Assembly (NCBI RefSeq): GCF_000209165.1
Contig: NC_009045.1
Location: forward strand, 1,488,001-1,552,000
Reading direction: 5' to 3'
From: Scheffersomyces stipitis CBS 6054
Taxonomy: Eukaryota > Ascomycota > Pichiomycetes > Serinales > Debaryomycetaceae
Length of the DNA: 64,000 bases
Shown here one piece after another: positions 1-9,963 of the stretch. The notes beneath the pieces were generated by a model, which did not search any database, was not told the DNA's origin, and saw only the letters and a list, made by a program, of their open reading frames with translations. The position numbers and the translations under genes are program-made. Positions within the stretch are counted from its first letter, which is position 1; each line of letters begins with the position of its first letter.

Positions 1-213
1 AATCTCTGACCCATTGCTGTTGATATCTAACTCCACAAGCTTGAACTCCTGGCCCAACCCTTGAAAAAGGTTCTTGGTGGATGTACAGTAGGGGCAGTAG
101 GTCTTAGAATAAACCACAACTTTATCAGTGACAGTGTCCTTCTTCAAGTTCTCAAGGAACTCGGGACTGAGTGGAGGAGGTCCAGCAAACCACGACTTTA
201 TGTACGAAAACAT
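1..213 (-). CDS. Dithiol glutaredoxin, 5' part only (3' end beyond the window)
   Basis: Translating the minus strand from the ATG at 213 gives 71 open codons running off the left edge. The product contains the dithiol active site YSKTYCPYC (Cys near residues 40 and 43), followed by KLVELDINSNGSEI, which resembles the region after the active site in yeast Grx1/Grx2. These small enzymes use glutathione to reduce disulfides and glutathionylated proteins in the cytosol or mitochondria. An in-frame TAA five codons upstream makes this ATG the first possible start. About 30 residues precede the fold, starting MFSYIKSWF, which is hydrophobic and could be a short targeting or membrane segment (inference). 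The GSH-binding TVP and GG motifs lie outside the window. Confidence 0.9.
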   Translation of the reverse strand, partial: MFSYIKSWFAGPPPLSPEFLENLKKDTVTDKVVVYSKTYCPYCTSTKNLFQGLGQEFKLVELDINSNGSEI

Positions 214-547
214 GTTGGCAAATATTTATGTAAAATGTCCTACTAAGCAAAAAGATAACGTCAAATTATCACTTGGAAAATGATCCTTTTGTGTGCCTAC
301 CAGATTTTGTGTACTGGTTGGTCAGAGGTGTGGAGCTGCTACAGTATATAAAAAAATTTGAATACTCTTTCAACACGGAAATTGTACTAACATACTACAA
401 TTATAGTAGAATTTCCTAGTAGAGAGAAAGGCTCAATTCAGTCTGCTATTATTTATTTGGTTATTCTCTAATAGTATATATAAATAATTCAAAGTTGCGA
501 AAAGTGTTCAAGTTTTATCTAAAATTGACAATTGAATTGCAAAATGA
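214..547. promoter_or_regulatory. Promoter of the glutaredoxin gene and 3' region of the MFS gene
   Basis: AT-rich spacer of about 330 bp without a gene. A TATATA element at 345-350 lies about 130 bp upstream of the glutaredoxin ATG and is a plausible TATA box. A second TATATA-rich stretch is near 475. Confidence 0.5.
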
Positions 548-2179
548 TTAATGAACAAATCGGAAATCCAATCTTCTGTTACCTTCCTGGGTGCTGTTTT
601 TCATGTAATCTTCTTTCTCTTCCACAGTCATTGCATTCCAGATTTTGTCTTTCTGTTTATTTCTGTAAGTGTAATATCCCTTCACCAAAAGTAGAAGTGG
701 GAGCATCGCAATAGCCAAAGCGAACAATTGCTTATTACCTCTTCTGTACAAAGGCTTGTCGTCTTGTCTGTAGATATTGCTGGCATAGATCTGACCAATT
801 TGAACACACATGTTGTAGACAGCACTGGCAACTGATCTGGTTCTAATGGAATAAGAGTTTCTAGAAACCCAAGCAACGACAATAGCATGAATGTATGGAG
901 CCCCAAGGAAAAGCGTAGTAACAACCCAAGTACCCCAAACATTAGACATGGATCCCTTCCAAAAGGCAAGAATCCCAAGCAAAGGTATTTCATATAGTGG
1001 AACAATAAGACTAACGTAGGAACGATCATCCACCAATTCAGTGACCCAAGTGATTATCAACAAAAAGATGATGTGCAAAACACTAGAAGGAATGGTCAAC
1101 AAGTTTGTATCGAAAGTAGAAAATCCCAATTGTCTCAAATTTAGTGTCAAATAAGCCTTGACTGTTGCAATTGGGGCATAGGCAAGGAGACCAATGGCAT
1201 AAAGTGGATACAAATCATAGTCTCCCAAAGCCTTCAAAATTTGCTTCAAACTCAATGGCTGTCTGTTATGCATATCCCCTTTACTTGGATCATCTCTTAG
1301 AATTCTGTTGACAACAATCTTTGCTTCCCGATCGGTAAACCAACCCTTGGGATGCATCCAGTTTTTGGTTTGCACAGCTGAAGGAACCATGGCATAAAAC
1401 GACCACAACCCAATAGACAATGTGAACGCTCCTTCAAGAAGGAACAACCATCTCCACCCTTCTTTTCCATGGAGCCCACGAAGTCTCAATATACCAAATG
1501 CAGCCAAGGACGTTCCTATTTCACAGAGAGACAATGTAGTCCAGAACCATGACAATCGAATTGGCAACTCGCTACCCTTATAGAAGTAACTTAACCATAG
1601 AACCAAGTCAGCAATAAATCCACCTTCTAACATACCAATCAAAGACCTCGTAACAAAGAAAGAAGCCTTGCCGGACAAGAAAAATTGACTCATTGCAACA
1701 ATGCTCCAAGAGCAAATCTGAATGGGAATGAAAATGTCAGGACCCAAAGCTTTTGAGATAAGCTGGGAAGGAATTTCTGCTAAAAGGAAAGACACCAAGA
1801 AGATGGTGTTACCAGTATTAAAGTCATTTGTTGTCAAACCCAAGTCGTTCAACAAGTTATCCGAAACAGCTTGTGAAAGATTCCCTCTGTCAACTTGTAA
1901 ACTTACGAACATAAGGCAAGCAGTGAGGGCTGCTCTGTAGTCGAGTTTTCTTATTACCTTTTTCTCTTCCTGAGGTTCCCATTCGAACTCGGGGTCAAAG
2001 GCAGCTCTACATTCGTACTGAGACTTCTCATATAATTCTCGATAGTGAGCAGCTACTAGCGGGTCAACGAATGGGTTCTTATCATTTGAGGAGCTGGCAA
2101 TAGAGGTCTCTTCAATGATGAGATCTTTTTCTTCTTTGTCAAAGGAAACATTTAGCTCCGGTGTTCTTTTCGAAGACAT
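548..2179 (-). CDS. MFS permease, Dal5/anion:cation symporter family (copy 1)
   Basis: A 543-residue transporter with about 12 hydrophobic segments. Family marks are VDRGNLSQAVSDNLL in the first transmembrane region, NTIFLVSFLLAEIPSQL, and GPDIFIPIQICSWSIVAMSQ. This is the allantoate/nicotinate/cysteine/sulfonate permease group of S. cerevisiae (Dal5, Tna1, Yct1, Soa1). The substrate cannot be read from sequence. The reading frame stays open to 2428, but only from a TTG. I chose the ATG at 2179 (MSSKRTPEL) because it matches the start of the tandem paralogue and because the upstream stretch holds a TATA-like element and a TCACGTGA box. An ATG at 2242 is an alternative. The paralogue at 2781-4415 is highly similar throughout, so the pair is a tandem duplication. 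Confidence 0.88.
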   Translation of the reverse strand: MSSKRTPELNVSFDKEEKDLIIEETSIASSSNDKNPFVDPLVAAHYRELYEKSQYECRAAFDPEFEWEPQEEKKVIRKLDYRAALTACLMFVSLQVDRGNLSQAVSDNLLNDLGLTTNDFNTGNTIFLVSFLLAEIPSQLISKALGPDIFIPIQICSWSIVAMSQFFLSGKASFFVTRSLIGMLEGGFIADLVLWLSYFYKGSELPIRLSWFWTTLSLCEIGTSLAAFGILRLRGLHGKEGWRWLFLLEGAFTLSIGLWSFYAMVPSAVQTKNWMHPKGWFTDREAKIVVNRILRDDPSKGDMHNRQPLSLKQILKALGDYDLYPLYAIGLLAYAPIATVKAYLTLNLRQLGFSTFDTNLLTIPSSVLHIIFLLIITWVTELVDDRSYVSLIVPLYEIPLLGILAFWKGSMSNVWGTWVVTTLFLGAPYIHAIVVAWVSRNSYSIRTRSVASAVYNMCVQIGQIYASNIYRQDDKPLYRRGNKQLFALAIAMLPLLLLVKGYYTYRNKQKDKIWNAMTVEEKEDYMKNSTQEGNRRLDFRFVH

Positions 2180-2243
2180 ATTTTGTGATATATGCTTGCT
2201 AATACTAGACTTCACAACCACTTTATCCTTAGGAGGTACCATC

Positions 2244-2324
2244 TTTAAATAAGAAAGCATGCACAATGGATGCAAAAAGCCTGCAACCTTGCCAAGGTCA
2301 ATTTTGCAATCGTTCATCACGTGA
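2244..2324 (-). promoter_or_regulatory. E-box (TCACGTGA, 2317-2324) and TATA-like element (2244-2252) of MFS copy 1
   Basis: A palindromic TCACGTGA, the Cbf1-type site, lies about 70 bp upstream of a TATA-like TTTAAATAA, which lies about 65 bp upstream of the chosen ATG. Next to the E-box is ATTTTGCAATCGT, which also flanks the E-box of the neighbouring paralogue. Confidence 0.55.
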
Positions 2325-2780
2325 ATTTTGAAACAACTTGTAACTGTGGTGTCTGGATGAGCACATCGCTGCAAAAAGTTCTTGTCTACCCTGAAGATAA
2401 AGACTGTGGCAGTCAAGCTTTTTGCCAATTACAGTGCCAATGCTTGGATATTGCTTGATTTTCGTTTTCCTTAAACTTCGGCGAAAAGGCTTTAGGTTTT
2501 ACTTTTGCATATTTTGTCGGCTCACGCAGGCGGAATTATGCGCGATTGGGTGCAAAAAAAGAAAAGCTGGAAGAAAGCGTATCATGATTAGCACTTCCCA
2601 CGAAAAAAAATTACTTCATCTACAATTGCCAACAGACTAGGTTAGTTCCTCATTAATCGACCACGAGGTGTAGCCAGTAAATTAATAATAATTAAATCAC
2701 CTATATATCTATATAGCAAATCACGCGCAGGAATTGAAAGTAGCAAGTTGATGCTCGACAAAGAAAACCACGAACTAATA
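2325..2780. other. Intergenic region between the two MFS genes
   Basis: No gene is visible. The left part is upstream DNA of MFS copy 1, including GGGTGCAAAA at 2548-2557. The right part, AT-rich near 2680-2720, is the 3' region of MFS copy 2. Confidence 0.5.
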
Positions 2781-4415
2781 CTAGTGAGCAAATCTGAAGT
2801 CCAATCTCTTATTGCCTTCATCAGTACTGTTCTTCATATAGTCGTCTTTTTCTTCTGCTGTCATGGCATTCCAGATCGTATCCTTTTGCTTATTTCTGTA
2901 TATGTAGTATGCCTTTACGAGAAGAAGCAATGGGAACAAAGCAATAGCCAAAATGAACAATTGCCTATTACCCCTTCTGTACAATGGTTTATCATCTTGT
3001 CTATAGATATTCTTAGCATAGATGTTACCCAATTGTACAGCCATGTTATAAGTCGCACTTGCCACAGACCGATTTCTAATAGCGTACGAGTTTCTTGAAA
3101 CCCAGGCGACAACAATGGCATGGATGTAAGGAACACCCAAGAGCACGGTCAACACTGCCCAAGTACCCCAAGCATTCGACATAGACTCGCTCCAGAACGC
3201 AAGAATACCCATCAAAGGAACAGTATAAAGGGGGACAGCCAAAGAGACCAAAGCCCTTTGATTGACTCTTTCCGATAACCAAGTAATAGCCAACAAGAGG
3301 ATAATATGAAGAACACTGGATGGGATAGTCAACAAATTAGTGTTGAATGTAGAGAAACCCAACTGTTTCAATGTAAGAGTCATATACGCACTCACGGTAG
3401 ATGTTGGGGCATAAGCAAGTAAACCAATTGCATAAAGAGGGTATAAATCGTAATCGGACAAAGCCTTCCAGATCATCCTGGGCGATAAAGCCTGTCTGTT
3501 GTGCATATCACCCTTGGATGGATCGTCTCTCAAAACTCTGTTGACCACTATCTTTTCTTCGCGCTCATTGAACCAGCCCTTAGGGTGCATCCAGCTTTTT
3601 GTTTGCAACGCAGAAGGAACCATCAAGTAGAAGGACAACAAACCAATAGTCAAAGTAAAGGCACCTTCAATAATAAATAACCATCTCCAACCAGCAAGAC
3701 CATGATGGCCACGAAGACGAAGCAAACCAAAGGCAGCCAAAGAGGTACCAATATCACACAAAGATAAAGTGGTCCAGAACCATGACAATCTAATAGGCAA
3801 TTCATTACTCTTGTAGAAGTAACTCAACCACAAAACCAAGTCTGCAATAAACCCACCTTCAAGCATTCCAATCAAAGCTCTAGTTGCGTAGAAAGAAGCC
3901 TTGCCCTGCAAGGCACCTTGACTCATAGCAACAATACTCCAAGCACAAATTTGAAATGGGATGAAAATATCAGGACCCAATGCTTTGGAGATAAGCTGGG
4001 AAGGAATTTCAGCCAAGAGAAAGCACACTAAGAAAATAGTATTACCAGTGTTAAAGTCATTGGTTGTCAATTTCAAATCATCTAACAAGTTATCCGAAAC
4101 AGCTTGGGAGAGATTTCCTCTATCAACTTGCAAACTGAGGAACATCAAACATGCCGTAAATGCAACACGAAAATCCAACTTTCTGATAAGCTTTTTTTCT
4201 TCCTGTGGTTCCCACTCAAATTCTGGGTCAAAAGCGCTACGACATTCGTACTGGGCTTTCTCGTAGACTTCTCTGTAATGTTCGGCAACAACAGGGTCCA
4301 AAAATGGATTTTTCTCGAACGAAGAACTAGTGGTGCTTTCCGAATCAGTGATAATGTCAATTTCCTTGCGGATATCGACCGTGACGTTAGCGTCCTTTTC
4401 CTTGGTGTCAGCCAT
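2781..4415 (-). CDS. MFS permease, Dal5/anion:cation symporter family (copy 2)
   Basis: A 544-residue paralogue of the gene at 548-2179 with the same landmarks: FDPEFEWEPQEEKK before the first membrane segment, VDRGNLSQAVSDNLL, GPDIFIPFQICAWSIVAMSQ and YRQDDKPLYRRGN near the C-terminus. It should be a plasma-membrane proton-coupled uptake system for a small anion or a vitamin-, nitrogen- or sulfur-containing compound. The ATG at 4415 (MADTKEKDA) is the first ATG in the frame, since the longer frame to 4454 begins with TTG. A TATA box at 4492-4497 lies about 77 bp upstream. Most differences between the two copies are at the N-terminus and in loops. Confidence 0.88.
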   Translation of the reverse strand: MADTKEKDANVTVDIRKEIDIITDSESTTSSSFEKNPFLDPVVAEHYREVYEKAQYECRSAFDPEFEWEPQEEKKLIRKLDFRVAFTACLMFLSLQVDRGNLSQAVSDNLLDDLKLTTNDFNTGNTIFLVCFLLAEIPSQLISKALGPDIFIPFQICAWSIVAMSQGALQGKASFYATRALIGMLEGGFIADLVLWLSYFYKSNELPIRLSWFWTTLSLCDIGTSLAAFGLLRLRGHHGLAGWRWLFIIEGAFTLTIGLLSFYLMVPSALQTKSWMHPKGWFNEREEKIVVNRVLRDDPSKGDMHNRQALSPRMIWKALSDYDLYPLYAIGLLAYAPTSTVSAYMTLTLKQLGFSTFNTNLLTIPSSVLHIILLLAITWLSERVNQRALVSLAVPLYTVPLMGILAFWSESMSNAWGTWAVLTVLLGVPYIHAIVVAWVSRNSYAIRNRSVASATYNMAVQLGNIYAKNIYRQDDKPLYRRGNRQLFILAIALFPLLLLVKAYYIYRNKQKDTIWNAMTAEEKDDYMKNSTDEGNKRLDFRFAH

Positions 4416-4491
4416 AGTGATCTGCAACAATGCTTGTTGAAGAAAAAGAACCAAGAAGCCAAGAGTCTTCCAATTGCAAGATTTACCTAGC

Positions 4492-4578
4492 TATATAACC
4501 CAGTTCAGGATTGCAAAAGTTCCCAGACAGAGGCTGCTCTGCCAAGCAAAATAGACAATTTGCAATCGTGTCACGTGA
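4492..4578 (-). promoter_or_regulatory. E-box (TCACGTGA, 4571-4578) and TATA box (4492-4497) of MFS copy 2
   Basis: TCACGTGA is adjacent to AATTTGCAATCGTG, and a clean TATATA lies about 75 bp downstream in the gene's direction. Order and spacing match the promoter of the paralogue. Confidence 0.6.
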
Positions 4579-5009
4579 TATTGGTTATGCTGATCGACAA
4601 AAGTAAAATTGTGGTGGCTAGATTGCTTATCAACGTCAAGGGCACTATAGGCTTTGAAGGAATAGAGGCTTCACACCAAGCCTCTATCTTATCTGGCGAG
4701 TACCGAATCGAAGTGGGCTTTTTATTATGTGGACGAATTTTGCAAAAAATGACCATCCAATGATGAAATCGCGGATAAGTGTGGACCCGATTTTGCAATC
4801 GCAATCTGGGGTACAATTTTGTTAACTGGCTACACAATAATTGCCCAAGGCAAGCAAGTAATTTCAAGTGCTTTCGCATGGTCAGTAGTGGTTCGTGGCC
4901 TGTACTCATTGATAAATTTTACTAATAATGTAACATGCGGCAAATGACACTCCGTAGACATGAAACTTCCAACAATGAAAATTGCAAGTAAATTAAAAGG
5001 TGGTGCCGT
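4579..5009. other. Intergenic region between MFS copy 2 and TRL1
   Basis: No gene is seen. A further TTTTGCAATCG near 4791-4801 repeats the element found beside the MFS E-boxes, here without a CACGTG. Confidence 0.45.
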
Positions 5010-7508
5010 TTAGTAGCGAGCAAATATGCCCGCCTTTTCTATTGTAACTGGCTCTGTAAAACTGACCACCCTGATGACTTCTCCATCTTCCAAGGTATAT
5101 TCACCATCGGATAAATCGGTACTGCCACTATTATATTGTCCAAATAACCTTTCCAAAGTACTGTTAGATTCTCTAGGTTTGATTTCTGGTCTTAGTGTCC
5201 CCACAGTGATGTGCAAGAATTGGTTCATTGTAGCCAATTTCGGAATTTCTTCGTCCCAATTTTTGTAGTAATTTCCTACTTCAGCCAAAATGCATATTAA
5301 TTTGTCGTGGTTAATGATGATCTTGGTCAAATTGACATCTGCAAAAAATTTTAATTTGCAGACCATTTTGTTCTCATACAGTGGCTGGAAAACTCTATTG
5401 AATTCCTTCCATGCCGGGGTCAAGCTCTTATTTTCCTTAAGGCTGAACAGGTGTCCCAAGGTTATGTGAAATGATTCCTGCACTCTCGCAGACGTCTTCA
5501 AAAGACGCCATTGTGGATCATCACCTAAACCTGAATCGATGGTGCTAATCAAGAAATCGGACGGGATAGAGATACCGTAGTAGGCAGGTTTCATGGTCTT
5601 GGCCATGTTCTTTACGAAGTCTGGCTTATAGCTTAACGATTCCTCAAATGCAATTTTAATTTCGTCATCCGACGGTACCTTAGGAACCAACTCTGGATAA
5701 TTCTCTTGTAGATGTCTTATTACTATCTTCACATTTGCCAAGGAAGATTCGGTCTCAGTTAACTGTAGCTTGATAACGGAGTCAAACATTTTGTCTGGTG
5801 CAGTTTCTGGTGCCACCTCCTGGAACCGGCTAATGAACAGCCTCATGACTTTCTCTGCTAGTTGCGGATCCGTAGAACTCTTGATCGATTGATGATTGTC
5901 ACCTCTATCTTTAATTCTGTTATAGGTAAGATTCCATAACGACTCTTCATCCAAGTTGTTGATGAAACTGACAGCTATGAATTTTATTTCCTGGTGTTGA
6001 TCAAAGTAGATGGTCTTACGCTTGGCAAAGTCATCTAGAATTTGTTGACGCTCCCTGAAGGACGAGTTGTTTCTGTCAAACAAGACCACTGGCGAATGTA
6101 CTAACCCAGACAAGCTGGAATCTATAATTTTGAACTTATTTCCCTTTTTAATATTGTCGTTTTGAAGATGGACCCATTCCGGAAACAACTTATTCAAAGT
6201 TAGGAATACAGTGGTTTTTCCGCACCCAATAGTTGCAATAGGAACTAATACATACTTGGTTTTGTTGTCAGGGTCCAATTTGGATACCTCTTCTGCCATC
6301 TTTTTGTCCAAGGTCAACAAGTTCATACCGTTTGCTTCGTTCAAATGTTCAAGGAACAATTGTCTGATTTTAATGATACCATAGCCGTTGGCGAAGTCCT
6401 GTAATAATTGAGGCTGTTTCTCAAACAAATCCCTCACAAAACCTATGTATTTGGCTGTGATCATTCTATGGGTCTTGATAAAGACTTCGCTTTCCTCCTT
6501 ATTCTCGACGAAGATCTTTCTGGTAACCTCTCTAAATTGTCTATACAATAAATAGGGCTCCTCAAACTTGTACTTGAAAAAGAAATCGGAGTTGTCCTTT
6601 TTATGATGGCATCTGATTACAAACCCTTCAGCTTCCTTGCCGTTGTAAGTCCCAGTTTTGGCACATTCGTCAAGGAAAGTAAAGAGTTCATCTACGTCAT
6701 TGTATCTGAGAGACTCAATTGTCTTGAAACCCCACTCTTTGGCAAACTCTGTCACTTGCTCTATAGGTACCGTGTTAAATTTGATAGTGTTATAGTTGAG
6801 CCCATGGAGGTAAAGACCTGATTTTTCCTTTGTATATGGCAAGACATGTTCTTCAAATGAATCATCACATAATTCAGTTACTGCAGTTAGATTGTTTTCA
6901 TACAAAAACTTTGCCAATTCGGTGATGGACTTGTTTGCGAGCGTGGAAACCTGATTTTTGAGCTCGTTTTCTCCAGCCAAAGCATGGTTTCTGATCAGAT
7001 CATCACGGTATCCTGTTGAATGCTTGGAACAAACTACAATTTCACCTGTTTCCAAGCCTCCAATTAAGATGATACAGCCATTTTCCTTGAGTGTAACATC
7101 ATATGGTCCTACAGTTGAAGTGGGTAGATCCTTGAGTTTGGTGGCTGCTACTTCGTCTACGTTGAAAAACTTGTCGTAGCCTCTCGCTACGATCTTATTG
7201 TCGTTGACGGTGAACAAGCCTCTGGCGCGTATAGGCAACTCGATCTTGGAACGAGAGTAGTCGAATTCGGCGAATTTCCAAGAATCGATGGTCTGCTTAG
7301 AATTAAAGATAGTATTGGAAAACTTGATGCACTTGCCGTTTTTCTTCAATTGCGTGCTGTCGTGTAACTTCTGCACGAGATCTATGACCACATCCTGCTT
7401 GTCTCTGTGGACATCAAGTTTCATGGCCTGAAGTTGGTTAGCGAGGCTATGGGAGGTAGTTGAGTCTGGCATTGGTTTCAATTTGGAGTGAAAATTGCAG
7501 CTGCTCAA
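5010..7508 (-). CDS. TRL1: tRNA ligase (splicing ligase, three catalytic domains)
   Basis: This 832-residue protein has the full fungal tRNA ligase layout. The N-terminal adenylyltransferase domain has the nucleophile motif KENGC (Lys141) and EGFVIRC near 294-300. The central polynucleotide kinase has P-loop GCGKTT at about 428-433. The C-terminal 2H cyclic phosphodiesterase has two H-x-T motifs, HITLG at 681 and HITVG at 766. In yeast, Trl1 opens the 2',3'-cyclic phosphate, phosphorylates the 5' end and joins tRNA exons. It also joins HAC1 mRNA in the unfolded protein response. All three catalytic signatures are intact. A second ATG at 7472 (MPDSTTSH) is an alternative start. The gene is divergent from EXO70. 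Confidence 0.95.
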   Translation of the reverse strand: MSSCNFHSKLKPMPDSTTSHSLANQLQAMKLDVHRDKQDVVIDLVQKLHDSTQLKKNGKCIKFSNTIFNSKQTIDSWKFAEFDYSRSKIELPIRARGLFTVNDNKIVARGYDKFFNVDEVAATKLKDLPTSTVGPYDVTLKENGCIILIGGLETGEIVVCSKHSTGYRDDLIRNHALAGENELKNQVSTLANKSITELAKFLYENNLTAVTELCDDSFEEHVLPYTKEKSGLYLHGLNYNTIKFNTVPIEQVTEFAKEWGFKTIESLRYNDVDELFTFLDECAKTGTYNGKEAEGFVIRCHHKKDNSDFFFKYKFEEPYLLYRQFREVTRKIFVENKEESEVFIKTHRMITAKYIGFVRDLFEKQPQLLQDFANGYGIIKIRQLFLEHLNEANGMNLLTLDKKMAEEVSKLDPDNKTKYVLVPIATIGCGKTTVFLTLNKLFPEWVHLQNDNIKKGNKFKIIDSSLSGLVHSPVVLFDRNNSSFRERQQILDDFAKRKTIYFDQHQEIKFIAVSFINNLDEESLWNLTYNRIKDRGDNHQSIKSSTDPQLAEKVMRLFISRFQEVAPETAPDKMFDSVIKLQLTETESSLANVKIVIRHLQENYPELVPKVPSDDEIKIAFEESLSYKPDFVKNMAKTMKPAYYGISIPSDFLISTIDSGLGDDPQWRLLKTSARVQESFHITLGHLFSLKENKSLTPAWKEFNRVFQPLYENKMVCKLKFFADVNLTKIIINHDKLICILAEVGNYYKNWDEEIPKLATMNQFLHITVGTLRPEIKPRESNSTLERLFGQYNSGSTDLSDGEYTLEDGEVIRVVSFTEPVTIEKAGIFARY

Positions 7509-8121
7509 TAAAAAAAAGACGGCAGATTAAAAAAATTGTAGCGAGAAGAGTTCGGTACAAAATTCAAAGTATGGAGATTTTGAGACAGTAGGGTCGCGGA
7601 TAGAAGTCAGATTACAGTGCAATTACACAGCCAACTGAATCTGACACGTAATATGGAACGGACGAAAGCTTCAAGACCGAGTTCAGGTCTTGCGGAGACC
7701 CCAAAGGAATATATAAATTTCATTTGACTCACGGTTTAAGGATCTATGACTCTTAACTGAATAAGCTCTTTGGATATGATTACATAATTCAAAAAGTAGG
7801 TATAACGAATGTGACAATTGTAGACAAAGAAGCCTGGAGCTTTCTCAAGAGGAGAACATACCAGAACTTGGAATTGTAGTTTCAATCCAGGGAATTACGG
7901 CTCTATGAGAAAGTCTTAGAGGAGGAACCATAGTGTAGACTAGGGACACAATACCAACTGAGTGCGGTGTCTGTTACATAATCCAATCCATACCGAACTG
8001 TCAACTAAATCTATAACTACCATACCTGAATAAAGAAACAATCTGCTGGATAACGGCAAAACTTTCGTAATTTCAGATCTCAATTGACACCCAATCTGCG
8101 AGTAATAATCAGTAGATAAGT
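7509..8121. other. Divergent promoter region TRL1/EXO70
   Basis: About 610 bp with no convincing open frame. It presumably holds both promoters, but I see no strong TATA box. Confidence 0.5.
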
Positions 8122-9963
8122 ATGTCTCTCACGGTGGATGTCGACGAAGCAGACGTGGCAGTTCTTAGCCAGAACTTGGCCAAATCAAAAGAGTTGTTTC
8201 TGCAAATCTCCAAGTCTTTGACAAATGTTTCTCAAAAGTCTATCAATGCCTCCAAGAACATCAAGCCGATTTTGCGCGACGTCAACAGGTTGAACAATCA
8301 CAAAGGACAGATCGAAAACGGTTTGAATCTTCTTCAAGACGTCAACGAAAGCGCGGTTCAAATCAACAACTTCGAAAACATCTTGAACAACCCTATAGAA
8401 CTCATCGGCTTGAAGAAATACATCGACACATTGGACAAGAGTAGAGCACTCTTCAAGATCATAAAGCCCCGGTTCAAGAAATTTACAGGGATTTTGATCA
8501 ACTTCGAGAACCTCATAGACAAATCAGACATGAAGCTTCAGACTCACATGCAAGGCTTAATCAAACAAGATGCTGGAGAGATTCTACAAGACGGCTCCAC
8601 TGCTAAGATTAACGACATTAAAACTATTCTCCGCTACTTCGGCACCGACACAGCTCATGTCTACAAGATCTACAGCAGGTCCCGTGGAAATAACGTGTAC
8701 GAGAAGTTGAAGCCCTTGGAAGCATCTACAGAACCCAAAGAGAGACCAGAAAATATCCCCTACGAAAAAGGCTCTAACGGCATCACCAGTTTCACTACTA
8801 CATTTATGAATGTGATAGAAAACGAGTTGAGATTGCTCAAGGAGTTGAATCTTCCTCGTTCTGAGGTAGTAGGTCCTATCGTGGAACGGTCAGTAGGCGA
8901 AATCTACAATCACGGCATTATCAACAGATTCAGTCATTTCTTTAACAGTCTGAGTGCCATCATTCAAAACGATATTTTGCTCTTGGAGTTCATCGATAAC
9001 TTGCTTCAGTTCCAGGAATTCTTGCGTAAGAACGGCGTTTCCAATAAGGAGTTCGACAACAGCATTGCCCTTTTCATCACCAAGAGCTCGGTTCTCTTCA
9101 AGGAGTACATCAAGTTGATCGAACTCAGATTTCAAAACACAGAAAAAATCACCGAAATTAATATTCCTCAGATTATTGTGGATCTCTTCTCCAGGATTCG
9201 TCGTATCAGTGAGTTCCCTCACGCGCTCTTGTCCTTGATCTCGACCTACAAGTTGGGAGACTGGTTAATAGTAAAGCCTCCTGTTAAATTCATCACTGTG
9301 TACACCTCAGTAATACCGAACACAGCTAACGACGAAAGTGCGGAATACCACTTGAGTTCATTTTTCTCGGATATAATTGACTCTATTACGATTAACATTG
9401 AGATAGGGTTGAAAAATAACGAAGCTAACTATAAAAAATCTACGCAAGGCTTCCACTTGATAAAAAATGTGGTAATGATTGAAACCATCTTGAACAGATC
9501 TGAAACGTTACACAAGAGCTTGGGTAATTTGGGAATGGAACGTTTGAACAAGTTAAAGAATCGATTCCTCAAATTATTCTTGGACGACTGGAACTACGCC
9601 TCCTACATAATCATCAGAGATATGACTACCATAGCAACCAGTCATGCACACGCAGCTGGGGGCCAGGGACCGAGTACCGGAGGTAGCAGTGGTCACCTCA
9701 GCAATAAAGAGAAAGAGCAGATTAAGGACTTGTTCAAGAACTTTAACGACTCGTTCGAGGACGCCATCCGCAACTACGAAAAGTACAATATCACTGATGT
9801 CAACTTGCGCAACTATTTGAGCAACGAAATCAAGAAGTTGATCATCAACGCCTATTTCAAGCTTTACGACAAGTACGGAAACAGCGACTTCACCAAGAAC
9901 AAGTCAAAGTATGTCAAGTATGACAAGCAGCAGTTTGAGAGAATATTGAACGAAAAACTCTAG
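8122..9963 (+). CDS. EXO70: Exocyst complex subunit Exo70
   Basis: This 613-residue protein is close to the yeast Exo70 length. It has an N-terminal coiled-coil-like helical part (LSQNLAKSKELFLQISKSL, then repeated LNNHKGQIENGLNLLQDV), an all-helical body, and the family's C-terminal signature with YDKYG and YVKYDKQQFERIL ending 7 residues before the stop. The basic C-terminal helices of this family bind PI(4,5)P2 and Rho3/Cdc42. The complex tethers secretory vesicles at the plasma membrane. A low-complexity Gly/Ser stretch (GGQGPSTGGSSG, about residues 514-525) interrupts the C-terminal domain and looks like a lineage-specific loop. CTG codons such as the one in ELFLQIS would be read as Ser in this clade. 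Confidence 0.93.
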   Translation: MSLTVDVDEADVAVLSQNLAKSKELFLQISKSLTNVSQKSINASKNIKPILRDVNRLNNHKGQIENGLNLLQDVNESAVQINNFENILNNPIELIGLKKYIDTLDKSRALFKIIKPRFKKFTGILINFENLIDKSDMKLQTHMQGLIKQDAGEILQDGSTAKINDIKTILRYFGTDTAHVYKIYSRSRGNNVYEKLKPLEASTEPKERPENIPYEKGSNGITSFTTTFMNVIENELRLLKELNLPRSEVVGPIVERSVGEIYNHGIINRFSHFFNSLSAIIQNDILLLEFIDNLLQFQEFLRKNGVSNKEFDNSIALFITKSSVLFKEYIKLIELRFQNTEKITEINIPQIIVDLFSRIRRISEFPHALLSLISTYKLGDWLIVKPPVKFITVYTSVIPNTANDESAEYHLSSFFSDIIDSITINIEIGLKNNEANYKKSTQGFHLIKNVVMIETILNRSETLHKSLGNLGMERLNKLKNRFLKLFLDDWNYASYIIIRDMTTIATSHAHAAGGQGPSTGGSSGHLSNKEKEQIKDLFKNFNDSFEDAIRNYEKYNITDVNLRNYLSNEIKKLIINAYFKLYDKYGNSDFTKNKSKYVKYDKQQFERILNEKL

